Source: Streptomyces sp. NBC_00440 (lineage in GTDB: Bacteria > Actinomycetota > Actinomycetes > Streptomycetales > Streptomycetaceae). Taken from it: a stretch of 64,000 bases of DNA. The notes beneath the pieces are model-generated. The model saw only the letters and a program-made list of their open reading frames with translations, was not told where the DNA came from and ran no database searches. This document shows, piece after piece, positions 1 to 9,570 of the stretch. Each line of letters starts with the position of its first letter. Positions within the stretch are counted from its first letter, which is position 1. Location: NCBI RefSeq assembly GCF_036014215.1, contig NZ_CP107921.1, forward strand, positions 3,211,001 to 3,275,000, written 5' to 3'. The position numbers and the translations under genes were made by a program.

Positions 1-748
1 ACATGCCGTAGTTCTGGGCGCCGTCCTGCGGCAGCGCGACGTCGTTGGTCTGGAGCCAGAGGACCTTGTCCTCGCCGGGCTTGCGTCCGGCGTTGAGGTT
101 GTCGTCGCTGGAGCGCCCGTCGCCGTTTCCGTCGCCCTGGTCGACGCTCGGGGACACGGACGGCTTGCCGTCGGTGTTCTTGCTGTCGCTCGCGACCGGC
201 TTCTTGTCGCCGCCGTCACCACCGCCGACGGCGAAGAAGACACCGGCACCGACGACGAGCAGTGCCGCGACGGCCGCGCCGATGATGACGCCGGGCTTGC
301 CCTTGAAGGGGTTCTTGCCCCCGCCCTGCGGCGGGACCGGCGCACCCGGGTACTGCTGCTGCGGGTAGCCGTAGGGGCCCTGCTGCTGGCCGTACGGGCC
401 CTGCGGCGGCTGCTGTCCGTACGGACCGGGCTGCTGGGGCTGGCCGTACGGTCCGGGCTGCTGCGGCTGCTGGCCGTACGGGCCGGGCTGCTGCGGCTGG
501 CCGTAAGGGCCGGACTGCGGCTGCTGGGGGGCCTGCTGGGGATATCCGTAACCGGGCTGCGGCCCGGACGGCGGTCCCTGCGGCTGGCCCTGCGGCGGTG
601 TGGACGGCTGCCCCGGCGGCGCCTGGGGCGGCGGCGGCATCTGCGGCGGCTGGGCGGGCGGCGGCGGAGCGCCGAAACCACCCGGTGGAGGGTCCTGCGG
701 GGCCCCGAAACCGCCCTGCGGCGGCTGCTGGTCGGGCGGCTGAGTCAT
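1..748 (-). CDS. Proline/glutamine-rich single-pass membrane protein, C-terminus outside window (partial)
   Basis: The visible 249 codons start with MTQPPDQQPPQ. Residues 1 to about 135 are a low-complexity cytoplasmic tail of P, Q, G and Y with repeated QPGPYGQ-type units. A KNPFKGKPG basic stretch and one transmembrane helix (VIIGAAVAALLVVGAGVFFAV) follow, then an acidic D/G/K/S linker ending in EDKVLWLQTNDVALPQDGAQNYGM, where the window cuts the gene. This layout is common in Streptomyces membrane-anchored extracytoplasmic proteins. From memory, the WLQTNDVALP stretch resembles the start of PQQ-type beta-propeller (BamB-like) membrane proteins. That assignment is inference, because the propeller itself is outside the window. 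The ATG at 746-748 is the only reasonable start. Confidence 0.75.
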   Translation of the reverse strand, partial: MTQPPDQQPPQGGFGAPQDPPPGGFGAPPPPAQPPQMPPPPQAPPGQPSTPPQGQPQGPPSGPQPGYGYPQQAPQQPQSGPYGQPQQPGPYGQQPQQPGPYGQPQQPGPYGQQPPQGPYGQQQGPYGYPQQQYPGAPVPPQGGGKNPFKGKPGVIIGAAVAALLVVGAGVFFAVGGGDGGDKKPVASDSKNTDGKPSVSPSVDQGDGNGDGRSSDDNLNAGRKPGEDKVLWLQTNDVALPQDGAQNYGM

Positions 749-978
749 CAGCACATACCTCTTTACGCGGGGTCCACTGCCCGACCGGCCTCCCCCGCAA
801 TTCCGGCAGCCATGGCCGTCGGAATGGAGCGAATCGGGTGTGGATCCCACACATCAACGTCAGTCGAGCGGGAGTTCTTTCTATCACCCGAAGAACGGCG
901 TGAGAGGGCCCGGTCCGCCCCTGTGCCCAAGGGAGAACCGGGCTGTAATGCCTCCGTTACGCGGCCCGCGCGGCGGAC

Positions 979-2787
<1,809 letters not shown>

Positions 2788-2876
2788 TGACGCTCCTGGG
2801 ACGGGGGTAGATCGATCTCCCAGGGTACGGCGCCGCGGGCGGGCTCTTTGCGACACCTCCTCGTCCCCGGGCCGGG

Positions 2877-2998
2877 CACGATCCGGTCGTGCTGGTGGCC
2901 CTGGTCGAGTACGAGTCGCTGGAGAGCACCGGCTGATCTACAAGGTGGTCGACGACGAGGTCAGGATCGGCGCCTGCCGCTACGACTACGGGCGCTGA
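2877..2998 (+). pseudogene. Remnant of a YefM/YoeB-type toxin-antitoxin pair
   Basis: Two short out-of-frame segments overlap here. One frame (2877-2936) reads GHDPVVLVALVEYESLES then stops, like the middle of a YefM/Phd-type antitoxin. The adjacent frame, ending at the TGA at 2996-2998, reads VRVAGEHRLIYKVVDDEVRIGACRYDYGR, which closely matches the typical C-terminus of Txe/YoeB toxins (EHRLVY...DD...CRYHY). No start codon with a ribosome site and no complete domain exist for either. I read this as an internal deletion that fused the antitoxin middle to the toxin end. The YoeB part is persuasive, the antitoxin part less so. Confidence 0.55.
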
Positions 2999-3031
2999 CC
3001 GGCCTCTTCAGATCGGGAGCCAGGGCGGTTT

Positions 3032-3092
3032 CCGGTCGCTTCCGCCCCCCCCTGTCGCTTCCATCCCCCTCTGTCGCTTCCGTCCCCCTGTG
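3032..3092. repeat. Three tandem copies of a 19-20 bp unit
   Basis: The unit CTGTCGCTTCCRTCCCCCT occurs about three times with slight drift between the toxin-antitoxin remnant and the 3' end of ispE. It is noncoding and no protein was recognised in either strand. It probably arose by slippage. Confidence 0.6.
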
Positions 3093-3110
3093 GAGCCGGT
3101 TCCGGGCGGC

Positions 3111-4058
3111 TCAGAGGACCGTCGCCCCCGCCACCCCCGACGCCGCGACCCGCGCCGACCTGCACGTTCCCGACTCCAGGAGCTCCGCCGCGATCCGCTC
3201 CGCCGCGTCCGCGTCCTTCGCCAGGAACGCCGTCGTCGGGCCGGAGCCGGAGACCAGTGCGGCCAGTGCGCCGGCCGCCGTACCCGCTGCGAGTGTGTCC
3301 GCCAGGGACGGGCGCAGGGAGAGCGCCGCCGGCTGGAGGTCGTTGGCCAGGGCGCCCGCCAGGGCCACCGTGTCGCCGGTGCGCAGCGCGTCGATCAGCG
3401 CCGGTGACGCCTGCGGCGGGTCGGCGTCCGGGGTGAGGCGGTCGAACTCGCGGAAGACCGTCGGGGTGGAGAGCCCTCCGTCGGCCATCGCGAACACCCA
3501 GTGGAACGCGCCACCCACCTCCAGGGGCGTCAGCCGCTCGCCCCGGCCGGTGCCGAGCGCCGCTCCGCCGACCAGACTGAAGGGCACATCACTGCCCAAC
3601 TCGGCGCACATGCCGAGGAGTTCGTCGCGCGAGGCGCCCGTGGACCAGAGCGCGTCACAGGCCAGCAGGGCGCCCGCGCCGTCCGCGCTGCCGCCCGCCA
3701 TGCCGCCCGCGACGGGGATGTCCTTGTCGATGTGAATGTGCACACGGGGCTCGATACCGCGCCGGGCCGCGAGCACTTCGGCCGCCCGCGCCGCCAGGTT
3801 CGTACGGTCCAGCGGGACCAGGTCGGCGCCGGGGCCGGTGCAGGTGATGCGCAAGGTGTCGGCCGGGGCGACGGTGACCTCGTCGTAGAGCGACACCGCG
3901 AGGAAGACATTGGCCAGATCGTGGAAGCCGTCGGGGCGCGCACCGCCCACCGCGAGCTGGACGTTGACCTTGGCGGGGACGCGGACGGTGACGCCCGCGG
4001 TACTTCCCGTACTGCTGTGGCCCGTACCTTCGTGGACCGTACCTTCGTGGACCGTCAT
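3111..4058 (-). CDS. ispE: 4-diphosphocytidyl-2-C-methyl-D-erythritol kinase
   Basis: 315 aa GHMP-family kinase. It phosphorylates the 2-hydroxyl of CDP-methylerythritol in the cytoplasmic MEP pathway to isoprenoid precursors. The N-terminal substrate motif [24 protein letters not shown] starts near residue 24. The glycine-rich ATP loop [17 protein letters not shown] lies near residues 115-131, and the C-terminal GSGPTTAFL is the third GHMP motif. The ATG start overlaps the rsmA stop as ATGA, so translation is likely coupled. Residues 1-23 ([18 protein letters not shown]...) are an unusual non-conserved lead encoded partly by two copies of a 15-bp repeat. IspE homologues usually begin close to VPAKVN. 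Confidence 0.95.
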   Translation of the reverse strand: MTVHEGTVHEGTGHSSTGSTAGVTVRVPAKVNVQLAVGGARPDGFHDLANVFLAVSLYDEVTVAPADTLRITCTGPGADLVPLDRTNLAARAAEVLAARRGIEPRVHIHIDKDIPVAGGMAGGSADGAGALLACDALWSTGASRDELLGMCAELGSDVPFSLVGGAALGTGRGERLTPLEVGGAFHWVFAMADGGLSTPTVFREFDRLTPDADPPQASPALIDALRTGDTVALAGALANDLQPAALSLRPSLADTLAAGTAAGALAALVSGSGPTTAFLAKDADAAERIAAELLESGTCRSARVAASGVAGATVL

Positions 4059-5002
4059 GCCGTGCCCTCCGCGGCCGGCTTGTCCTGCGCGGCCGGCTTG
4101 CCCTGCGCGGCCGGCTTGCCCTCCGCGATCCGGGCGAACTCCTCCACCGTCAGCGACTCCCCGCGCGCCTGCGGCGAGATCCCGGCGGCGACCAGCGCGG
4201 CCTCGGCCGCCGGCGCCGACCCCGCCCAGCCGGCCAGCGCGGCACGGAGGGTCTTGCGGCGCTGTGCGAACGCCGCGTCGACGACCGCGAAGACCTCTTC
4301 CTTGGTGGCCGTGGTCGCGACCGGTTCGGTGCGCCGGACCATCGACACCAGGCCCGAGTCGACGTTCGGTGCGGGCCAGAACACATTGCGGCCGATGGAT
4401 CCGGCCCGCTTGACTTGCGCGTACCAGTTGGCCTTGACCGAGGGCACCCCGTACACCTTGCTGCCGGGTTCGGCCGCGAGCCGGTCGGCGACCTCCGCCT
4501 GGACCATCACCAGCGTCCGCTCGATCGAGGGGAACCGGGCCAGCATCGTCAGCAGGACCGGGACCGCCACGTTGTACGGGAGGTTCGCGACCAGCGCCGT
4601 GGGCGGCGGGCCGGGGAGTTCGGTGACCTGCATCGCGTCGGAGTGGACGAGCGTGAAGCGGTCGGCGCGGGCGGGCAGCCTGGCCTCGACCGTCGCGGGC
4701 AGCGCACCCGCCAGCACGTCGTCGATCTCGACGGCGACCAGCCGGTCGGCCGCTTCGAGGAGCGCCAGGGTCAGCGAACCGAGGCCGGGTCCGACCTCCA
4801 CGACCACGTCGTCCCTGGTCACCTCGGCGGTCCGGACAATCCTGCGCACGGTGTTGGCGTCGATGACGAAGTTCTGGCCGCGCTGCTTGGTCGGGCGTAC
4901 GCCGAGCGCGGTGGCCAGTTCACGGATGTCGGCGGGGCCCAGCAGGGCGTCGGAGACTTCGGAGGCCGCGGGTTCGGATACCTCGGGTTCAGTGCTGCTC
5001 AC
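4055..5002 (-). CDS. rsmA: 16S rRNA (adenine(1518)-N6/adenine(1519)-N6)-dimethyltransferase
   Basis: 315 aa KsgA/RsmA enzyme that dimethylates two adjacent adenines near the 3' end of 16S rRNA during small-subunit maturation. SAM motif I is [16 protein letters not shown], preceded by the family motif [10 protein letters not shown]. Catalytic motif IV is [12 protein letters not shown]. The start is GTG at 5000-5002. The C-terminus carries a repetitive [18 protein letters not shown] tail made by an 18-bp tandem repeat and absent from the family core. It lies directly upstream of ispE with an ATGA overlap, a conserved arrangement in actinobacteria. Confidence 0.95.
   Translation of the reverse strand: MSSTEPEVSEPAASEVSDALLGPADIRELATALGVRPTKQRGQNFVIDANTVRRIVRTAEVTRDDVVVEVGPGLGSLTLALLEAADRLVAVEIDDVLAGALPATVEARLPARADRFTLVHSDAMQVTELPGPPPTALVANLPYNVAVPVLLTMLARFPSIERTLVMVQAEVADRLAAEPGSKVYGVPSVKANWYAQVKRAGSIGRNVFWPAPNVDSGLVSMVRRTEPVATTATKEEVFAVVDAAFAQRRKTLRAALAGWAGSAPAAEAALVAAGISPQARGESLTVEEFARIAEGKPAAQGKPAAQDKPAAEGTA
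4071..4124. repeat. 18-bp tandem repeat (3 copies) in the rsmA 3' end
   Basis: The unit GCGGCCGGCTTGYCCTGC is repeated three times in frame and encodes the KPAAQG tail of RsmA. A second small repeat (15 bp, two copies, about 4027-4056) follows at the ispE 5' end, so variable sequence surrounds the junction of two essential genes. Confidence 0.75.
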
Positions 5003-5091
5003 CCGTCAAGCCTACGGCCGTGCGGAGGGCCCGGGGCGCGCGCTGGGCGCGCACCCCGTTCGCACCCCACTCGCACCCGCGCGCGCCGGTC

Positions 5092-5976
5092 TCACACGGT
5101 GTCGCCGTCCAGGCCGAACGCCCGGACCGTGTTGGCCATGATCGCGGCGGCCAGTTCGTCCTCGCCGATGTTCCGTACCGCCGCCATTGCCCGGACCGTC
5201 ACCGGAATGAGATACGGCGCATTCGGCCTTCCCCGATAGGGGGCGGGGGTAAGAAAAGGTGCGTCCGTTTCCACAAGGACGAGTTCCAGCGGGGCGACGG
5301 CGAGTGCGTCACGCAGCGGCTGGGCGTTCTTGAAGGTCATGTTTCCCGCGAAGGACATGAAATAGCCCCGGTCCGCGCAGACTTCGGCCATTTCGGCATC
5401 ACCGGAATAGCAGTGGAATACGGTGCGGTCCGGAGCCCCTTCCTCCGCCAGAATGCGGAGTACGTCGGCATGGGCCTCGCGGTCGTGAATAACCAGCGCC
5501 TTGCCGTGCCTTTTCGCCATCTCGATGTGCGCCCGGAACGAGCGTTCCTGGGCAGCCACGCCATCCGGTCCCGTACGGAAGTGGTCGAGGCCGGTCTCAC
5601 CGACGGCCCGCACCTGCGGGAGCCCGGCCAGCCGGTCGATCTCGCCGAGCGCATCGTCGAGGGCGCTGTCGCCGCCGGCGGCGCGCGCCCCCTGCGGCGA
5701 CCGGTTTCCCTCAGGATCGCCGAGCACGATGCGGGGCGCTTCGTTCGGGTGCAGGGCGACCGCCGCGTGCACGTTCTCGTACGCGGCGGCCGTCTCGGCC
5801 GCCCAGCGGGATCCCTTCAGGTCGCATCCCACCTGGATCACCGTGGTCACTCCGACCGACGAGGCCCTGGCCAGGGCCTCGTCCACGGTGGTGTCCTGCA
5901 TGTCCAGATGGGTGTGCGAGTCGGCCACCGGCACGGCGAGCGGTGCGGGCAGCGGCGGGGCGGTGTCCTTGCTCAT
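5092..5976 (-). CDS. tatD: TatD family metal-dependent DNase
   Basis: 294 aa. TatD proteins are TIM-barrel metal-dependent 3'-5' exonucleases. Visible metal-site motifs in order are DSHTHLD (near residue 20), GETGLDHFR, ALVIHDREAHADVL, HCYSG and ETDAPFLTPAPYRGRPN, so all expected ligands are present. An insertion near residues 75-105 (NEAPRIVLGDPEGNRSPQGARAAGGDS) is longer than in E. coli TatD. The middle of the gene (about 5150-5560) uses more A/T-ending codons than its neighbours. Only 89 bp separate it from rsmA, with no gene between. Confidence 0.92.
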   Translation of the reverse strand: MSKDTAPPLPAPLAVPVADSHTHLDMQDTTVDEALARASSVGVTTVIQVGCDLKGSRWAAETAAAYENVHAAVALHPNEAPRIVLGDPEGNRSPQGARAAGGDSALDDALGEIDRLAGLPQVRAVGETGLDHFRTGPDGVAAQERSFRAHIEMAKRHGKALVIHDREAHADVLRILAEEGAPDRTVFHCYSGDAEMAEVCADRGYFMSFAGNMTFKNAQPLRDALAVAPLELVLVETDAPFLTPAPYRGRPNAPYLIPVTVRAMAAVRNIGEDELAAAIMANTVRAFGLDGDTV

Positions 5977-5997
5977 GGGCCCGATCCTATGGGGGCA

Positions 5998-6025
5998 CCT
6001 CCCAGCCCACCGGGGCTGGGGGAGG
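5998..6025. terminator. GC-rich hairpin downstream of the zinc-ribbon gene
   Basis: CCTCCCAGCCC pairs with GGGCTGGGGGAGG across a four-base loop. It lies 38 bp beyond the stop of the minus-strand gene ending at 6063. Such C/G hairpins without a clear U-run are common Streptomyces terminators. Confidence 0.55.
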
Positions 6026-6062
6026 GCCGCCGCGCGCGGGACCGAGCCGCGGTGGCAGCGGC

Positions 6063-6500
6063 CTACTCGCCGCGATGGAAGGGGTGCAGCAGGTCCCGGA
6101 GCTGCCAGTGGTGGCGCTCGCCGGGTGCGGGGGTCGCCCCGCCCACGGTCGCGGCGGCCGCCGCGGACCCGGCCCCCCGGTGTGCGGTGCCCCGGTCAGC
6201 CCCGGACGTGACGGCTCCGGCCGGCACGGACGTGACGCTGTCCGAGTAATGGAGCAGATTCTGTACCGATGAGACCCGACCGGACCTCATGATGCGTACG
6301 ACGTGGCCGCCGCAGTTCATACAGTTCGGATCGGAAAGGGGCGAGGGCACACGCTCTCCGTCGGCCCGGTATACAACAAAGGCCTCACCGGAAGCGCCGA
6401 CGTGGTGCTCAATATCGTACGACTGCTCCCAGCCATGGCCACACCGCATACAGGCGAAGGAATACGCCTCATGGGCGGTGCTTTCAACTATCTCACTCAT
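6063..6500 (-). CDS. Zinc-ribbon (two CxxC) hypothetical protein
   Basis: 145 aa starting at the ATG 6498-6500, preceded by AGGAG with good spacing; an upstream extension to 6587 is arginine-rich and unlikely. The N-terminal 75 residues contain two CxxC knuckles, CMRCGHGW and CMNCGGH, separated by about 45 residues (HHVGASGEAFVVYRADGERVPSPLSDPN), which would bind one zinc in a rubredoxin/zinc-ribbon fold. The remaining half is alanine/glycine-rich and disordered, ending HHWQLRDLLHPFHRGE. I do not know a function. A perfect palindrome sits between promoter and ribosome site, so expression is probably controlled by a dedicated repressor. Confidence 0.7.
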   Translation of the reverse strand: MSEIVESTAHEAYSFACMRCGHGWEQSYDIEHHVGASGEAFVVYRADGERVPSPLSDPNCMNCGGHVVRIMRSGRVSSVQNLLHYSDSVTSVPAGAVTSGADRGTAHRGAGSAAAAATVGGATPAPGERHHWQLRDLLHPFHRGE

Positions 6501-6510
6501 GCCAGCTCCT

Positions 6511-6527
6511 CTTGTCCGACGGACAAG
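6511..6527. promoter_or_regulatory. Perfect 8-1-8 palindrome before the zinc-ribbon gene
   Basis: CTTGTCCGACGGACAAG is an exact inverted repeat with a one-base centre. It begins 10 bp upstream of the zinc-ribbon start codon and abuts its AGGAG. The one-base centre argues for a DNA operator rather than an RNA hairpin. Confidence 0.6.
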
Positions 6528-6665
6528 CCTTCCGTGGGGCGATTCCGTCCCACTTCCCAGTGGACGCCTCCGGCTCCCGGAATGCATCAGGTGCTGCCTA
6601 CTATTGGACCGGTTTTGGCCTGCTCGTGGCCAAAGGGCCCGTGATCACGTTGCCCGCTTTGCCAA

Positions 6666-7562
6666 TCACGCGGGTCCTTTGCCTCCCGGTGGCACAGGAC
6701 CGCCGCCGGGCGCCGTGCGGGCCGCGTTCTTGGCCGCGACCACCGCGTCGAACACCTCCCGCTTCGGCAGCCCCGCGTCGGCGGCGACCGCGGCGATGGC
6801 CTCCTTGCGCCGCTCCCCCGCCTCCTCGCGCACCTGCACCCTGCGCACCAGCTCAGCGGGGTCGAGCTCCTGCGGCCCGGTGTCGGGGGCGCCCTCGACC
6901 ACGACCGTGATCTCGCCCCGTACGCCGTCCGCCGCCCACTCGGCGAGCGCCTTCAGCGGCCCGCGCTTCACTTCCTCGTACGTCTTGGTCAGCTCACGGC
7001 AGACCGCCGCCCTGCGGTCGTCGCCGAAGACCTCCGCCATCGCTGCGAGGGTGTCGTCCAGCCGGTGCGGGGCCTCGAAGTACACCAGCGTCCTGCGTTC
7101 GGCCGCGACCTCCCGGAGCCTGCCAAGACGCTCGCCCGCCTTGCGCGGCAGGAAGCCCTCGAAGCAGAAGCGGTCCACGGGCAGCCCGGAGAGCGCCAGC
7201 GCGGTCAGCACCGCGGACGGGCCGGGGACCGCCGTGACCTTGATGTCCTGCTCCACACACGCGGCGACCAGCCGGTAGCCGGGGTCGGAGACCGACGGCA
7301 TCCCGGCGTCCGTGACCAGCAGCACCCGAGCGCCACCGGTCAGCGCCTCGACCAGCTCCGGGGTGCGGGCCGTCTCATTGCCCTCGAAGTACGAGACGAC
7401 GCGTCCCGTGGTCTGGACGCCGAGCGCCTGGGTCAGCCGGCGCAGCCGCCGGGTGTCCTCGGCGGCGACGACATCAGCCGTCGCCAGTTCCTCGGCGAGC
7501 CGGGGCGGCGCGTCCGACACGTCACCAATGGGGGTCCCTGCGAGTACCAGCATTCCTGTCAC
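6666..7562 (-). CDS. rsmI: 16S rRNA (cytidine(1402)-2'-O)-methyltransferase
   Basis: 298 aa tetrapyrrole-methylase-fold enzyme that 2'-O-methylates C1402 in the ribosomal P-site region. The N-terminal LVLAGTPIGDVSDAPPR and AAEDTRRLRRL are the RsmI signature. GMPSVSDPGYRLV and GPSAVLTALALSGLPVDRFCFEGFLPRK line the SAM pocket, and EAPHRLDDTL follows. The family length is about 285, so the gene is complete. It is divergent from pmt with 61 bp between starts, so the two genes probably share a short promoter region. Confidence 0.95.
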   Translation of the reverse strand: MTGMLVLAGTPIGDVSDAPPRLAEELATADVVAAEDTRRLRRLTQALGVQTTGRVVSYFEGNETARTPELVEALTGGARVLLVTDAGMPSVSDPGYRLVAACVEQDIKVTAVPGPSAVLTALALSGLPVDRFCFEGFLPRKAGERLGRLREVAAERRTLVYFEAPHRLDDTLAAMAEVFGDDRRAAVCRELTKTYEEVKRGPLKALAEWAADGVRGEITVVVEGAPDTGPQELDPAELVRRVQVREEAGERRKEAIAAVAADAGLPKREVFDAVVAAKNAARTAPGGGPVPPGGKGPA

Positions 7563-7623
7563 GACTCCATTCTCCCAGCCCCGTGCACACCACTCTCACA
7601 GTCGGGTTCCCTACGATGGCGCG

Positions 7624-9393
7624 GTGACGAGTACAGCGCCTCAAGCCCTGAAGGGCCACGACGCCGGGGAACAGCCGCCCGCCTGGGGGCGCAGGCTGCG
7701 CCGGTTCGGGTACGGGGGCCCGCGCGAGACGGGCCTGCGCGAGCGACTGGTGCCGCCCTACGCCTCGCCCGGCCCGCAGCTGTGGCGCGTGCTCGGCTTC
7801 TCCCCCGCTTTCGCGGAGCGGCTGCTGCGCTGGTCGGCCTGGGGCGGTCCGCTGCTGGTCACGCTGGTCGCCGGGGTGCTGCGGTTCTGGCATCTCGGCA
7901 GCCCGCACGCCGTGATATTCGATGAGACGTATTACGCGAAGGACGCCTGGGCGCTGATCCACCAGGGGTACGAGGGCCACTGGCCGGACAACATCAACAA
8001 CGCGATCCTGGCCAACCCCTCGCACGTCTCGGTGCCGTCCGACCCCGGCTATGTGGTGCACCCTCCGATGGGCAAGTGGCTCATCGGGATCGGCGAGCAC
8101 TTCTTCGGGTTCACTCCGTTCGGCTGGCGCTTCATGACCGCGCTGCTCGGCACGCTCTCGGTGCTGATGATCTGCCGGATCGGCAGGCGGCTGCTGCGCT
8201 CGACGTTCCTGGGGTGCCTGGCCGGAGCGCTGCTGACGGTCGACGGACTGCACTTCGTGATGAGCCGCACCTCGCTGCTCGACCTCATCGTGATGTTCTT
8301 CGTCGTGGCGGCCTTCGGGGCGCTGCTGATCGACCGGGACAGAAGCCGGGCCCGGCTCGCGGAGGCCCTTCCGGTGGGCGAGGAGGGCGGGCTGCGGCCC
8401 GACAGCGGTGTCGCGAGCACGCTGCGGCTGGGTCCGCGGCCCTGGCGGATCCTTGCCGGTGTGCTGCTCGGCCTGTCGGCCGCGACCAAGTGGAACGGCC
8501 TCTACGTCCTGGTCTTCTTCGCGGTGATGACGGTGCTCTGGGACGTGGGCGCCCGCCGCACCGCGGGCGCCGTCCGCCCGTACCGGGCCGTCCTGCGCCA
8601 CGACGTGCTGCCGGCCTTCGTCTCGACGGTGCCGGTCGCCGTGGTGACGTACATGCTGTCCTGGACCGGCTGGTTCGTGACCAAGGGCGGGTACTTCCGC
8701 GACTGGGCGAACCAGCGCGCCGGGCTCTCCCCCGACCACGTCAAGCTGCCGGTGCTCGGCACGGTCCACCTGCCGCAGTTCGACATGAGCTGGGTCCCGG
8801 CGTCGCTGCGCAGCTTCTGGCACTACGAGGCCGAGGTCTACAGCTTCCACGTCAATCTGACCGAGGGGCACCAGTACCAGTCGAACCCGTGGAGCTGGCT
8901 CGTGGTGGGCCGCCCCGTCTCTTACTTCTACGAGTCCCCGAAGCCGGGCGTCGACGGCTGCCCGCAGGGCACCGAGAGCTGCGCCCGTGAGGTGCTGGCG
9001 ATCGGCACCCCGCTGCTCTGGTGGGCGGCGTGCTTCGCTGTCCTGTACATCCTGTGGCGCTGGGCCTTCCGCCGGGACTGGCGGGCCGGGGCCATCGCGT
9101 GCGGGATCGCGGCCGGGTATCTGCCGTGGTTCATGTACCAGCAGCGGACGATCTTCTTCTTCTACGCGGTCGTCTTCGTGCCGTTCCTGTGTCTGGCCGT
9201 CGCCATGATGATCGGCGCGATCCTGGGGCCGCCCGGGTCGAGCGAGCGGCGCAGGGCGGTGGGTGCGATCGGCGCGGGTGTGCTGGTGCTGCTGATCGTG
9301 TGGAACTTCATCTACTTCTGGCCGCTGTTCACCGGGGACGCGATCCCGCTGAGCCAGTGGAACAACCGGATGTGGCTGAGTACCTGGATCTGA
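7624..9393 (+). CDS. pmt: Dolichyl-phosphate-mannose--protein mannosyltransferase (PMT family)
   Basis: 589 aa from the GTG at 7624; upstream in-frame sequence overlaps rsmI and is not membrane-like. It is an integral GT39 enzyme with about 10-12 hydrophobic helices. The first extracytoplasmic loop has the catalytic acidic pair in VIFDETYYAKDAWAL, and HPPMGKWLIGIGEHFFG and the C-terminal membrane block are typical. Actinobacterial Pmt transfers mannose from polyprenyl phosphate mannose to secreted proteins. In S. coelicolor Pmt activity is needed for phage phiC31 infection, because the receptor is glycosylated. No second glycosyltransferase lies beside it. Confidence 0.93.
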   Translation: MTSTAPQALKGHDAGEQPPAWGRRLRRFGYGGPRETGLRERLVPPYASPGPQLWRVLGFSPAFAERLLRWSAWGGPLLVTLVAGVLRFWHLGSPHAVIFDETYYAKDAWALIHQGYEGHWPDNINNAILANPSHVSVPSDPGYVVHPPMGKWLIGIGEHFFGFTPFGWRFMTALLGTLSVLMICRIGRRLLRSTFLGCLAGALLTVDGLHFVMSRTSLLDLIVMFFVVAAFGALLIDRDRSRARLAEALPVGEEGGLRPDSGVASTLRLGPRPWRILAGVLLGLSAATKWNGLYVLVFFAVMTVLWDVGARRTAGAVRPYRAVLRHDVLPAFVSTVPVAVVTYMLSWTGWFVTKGGYFRDWANQRAGLSPDHVKLPVLGTVHLPQFDMSWVPASLRSFWHYEAEVYSFHVNLTEGHQYQSNPWSWLVVGRPVSYFYESPKPGVDGCPQGTESCAREVLAIGTPLLWWAACFAVLYILWRWAFRRDWRAGAIACGIAAGYLPWFMYQQRTIFFFYAVVFVPFLCLAVAMMIGAILGPPGSSERRRAVGAIGAGVLVLLIVWNFIYFWPLFTGDAIPLSQWNNRMWLSTWI

Positions 9394-9515
9394 TGCCGGG
9401 TCCGGACCCCCCCCCGTTTCCGGCAACTCCCCCCTGTGGTGCGCCCCATGGTCCCGGTCGGGTAACGACGCCCCCGGGGCCACCCGGGTCCCGTACGCTG
9501 CTGGACGTAACTCTC

Positions 9516-9529
9516 TTGAACATGTTCAA
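9516..9529. promoter_or_regulatory. Perfect 14-bp palindrome upstream of the penicillin-binding protein gene
   Basis: TTGAACATGTTCAA is an exact inverted repeat, flanked by CTC and GAG that nearly extend it. It ends 41 bp before the GTG start at 9571. The GAAC half-sites are two bases apart, unlike the four of the actinobacterial LexA box, so I do not call it an SOS box. Confidence 0.5.
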
Positions 9530-9570
9530 AGAGACATGTCCCAAGAGGCTCCTGGGGAGGGGACGCGGCA

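Noticed and set aside
9511..9535. LexA (SOS) box upstream of the penicillin-binding protein
   Set aside because: The two GAAC/GTTC halves are only 2 bp apart, whereas the actinobacterial LexA box has 4.
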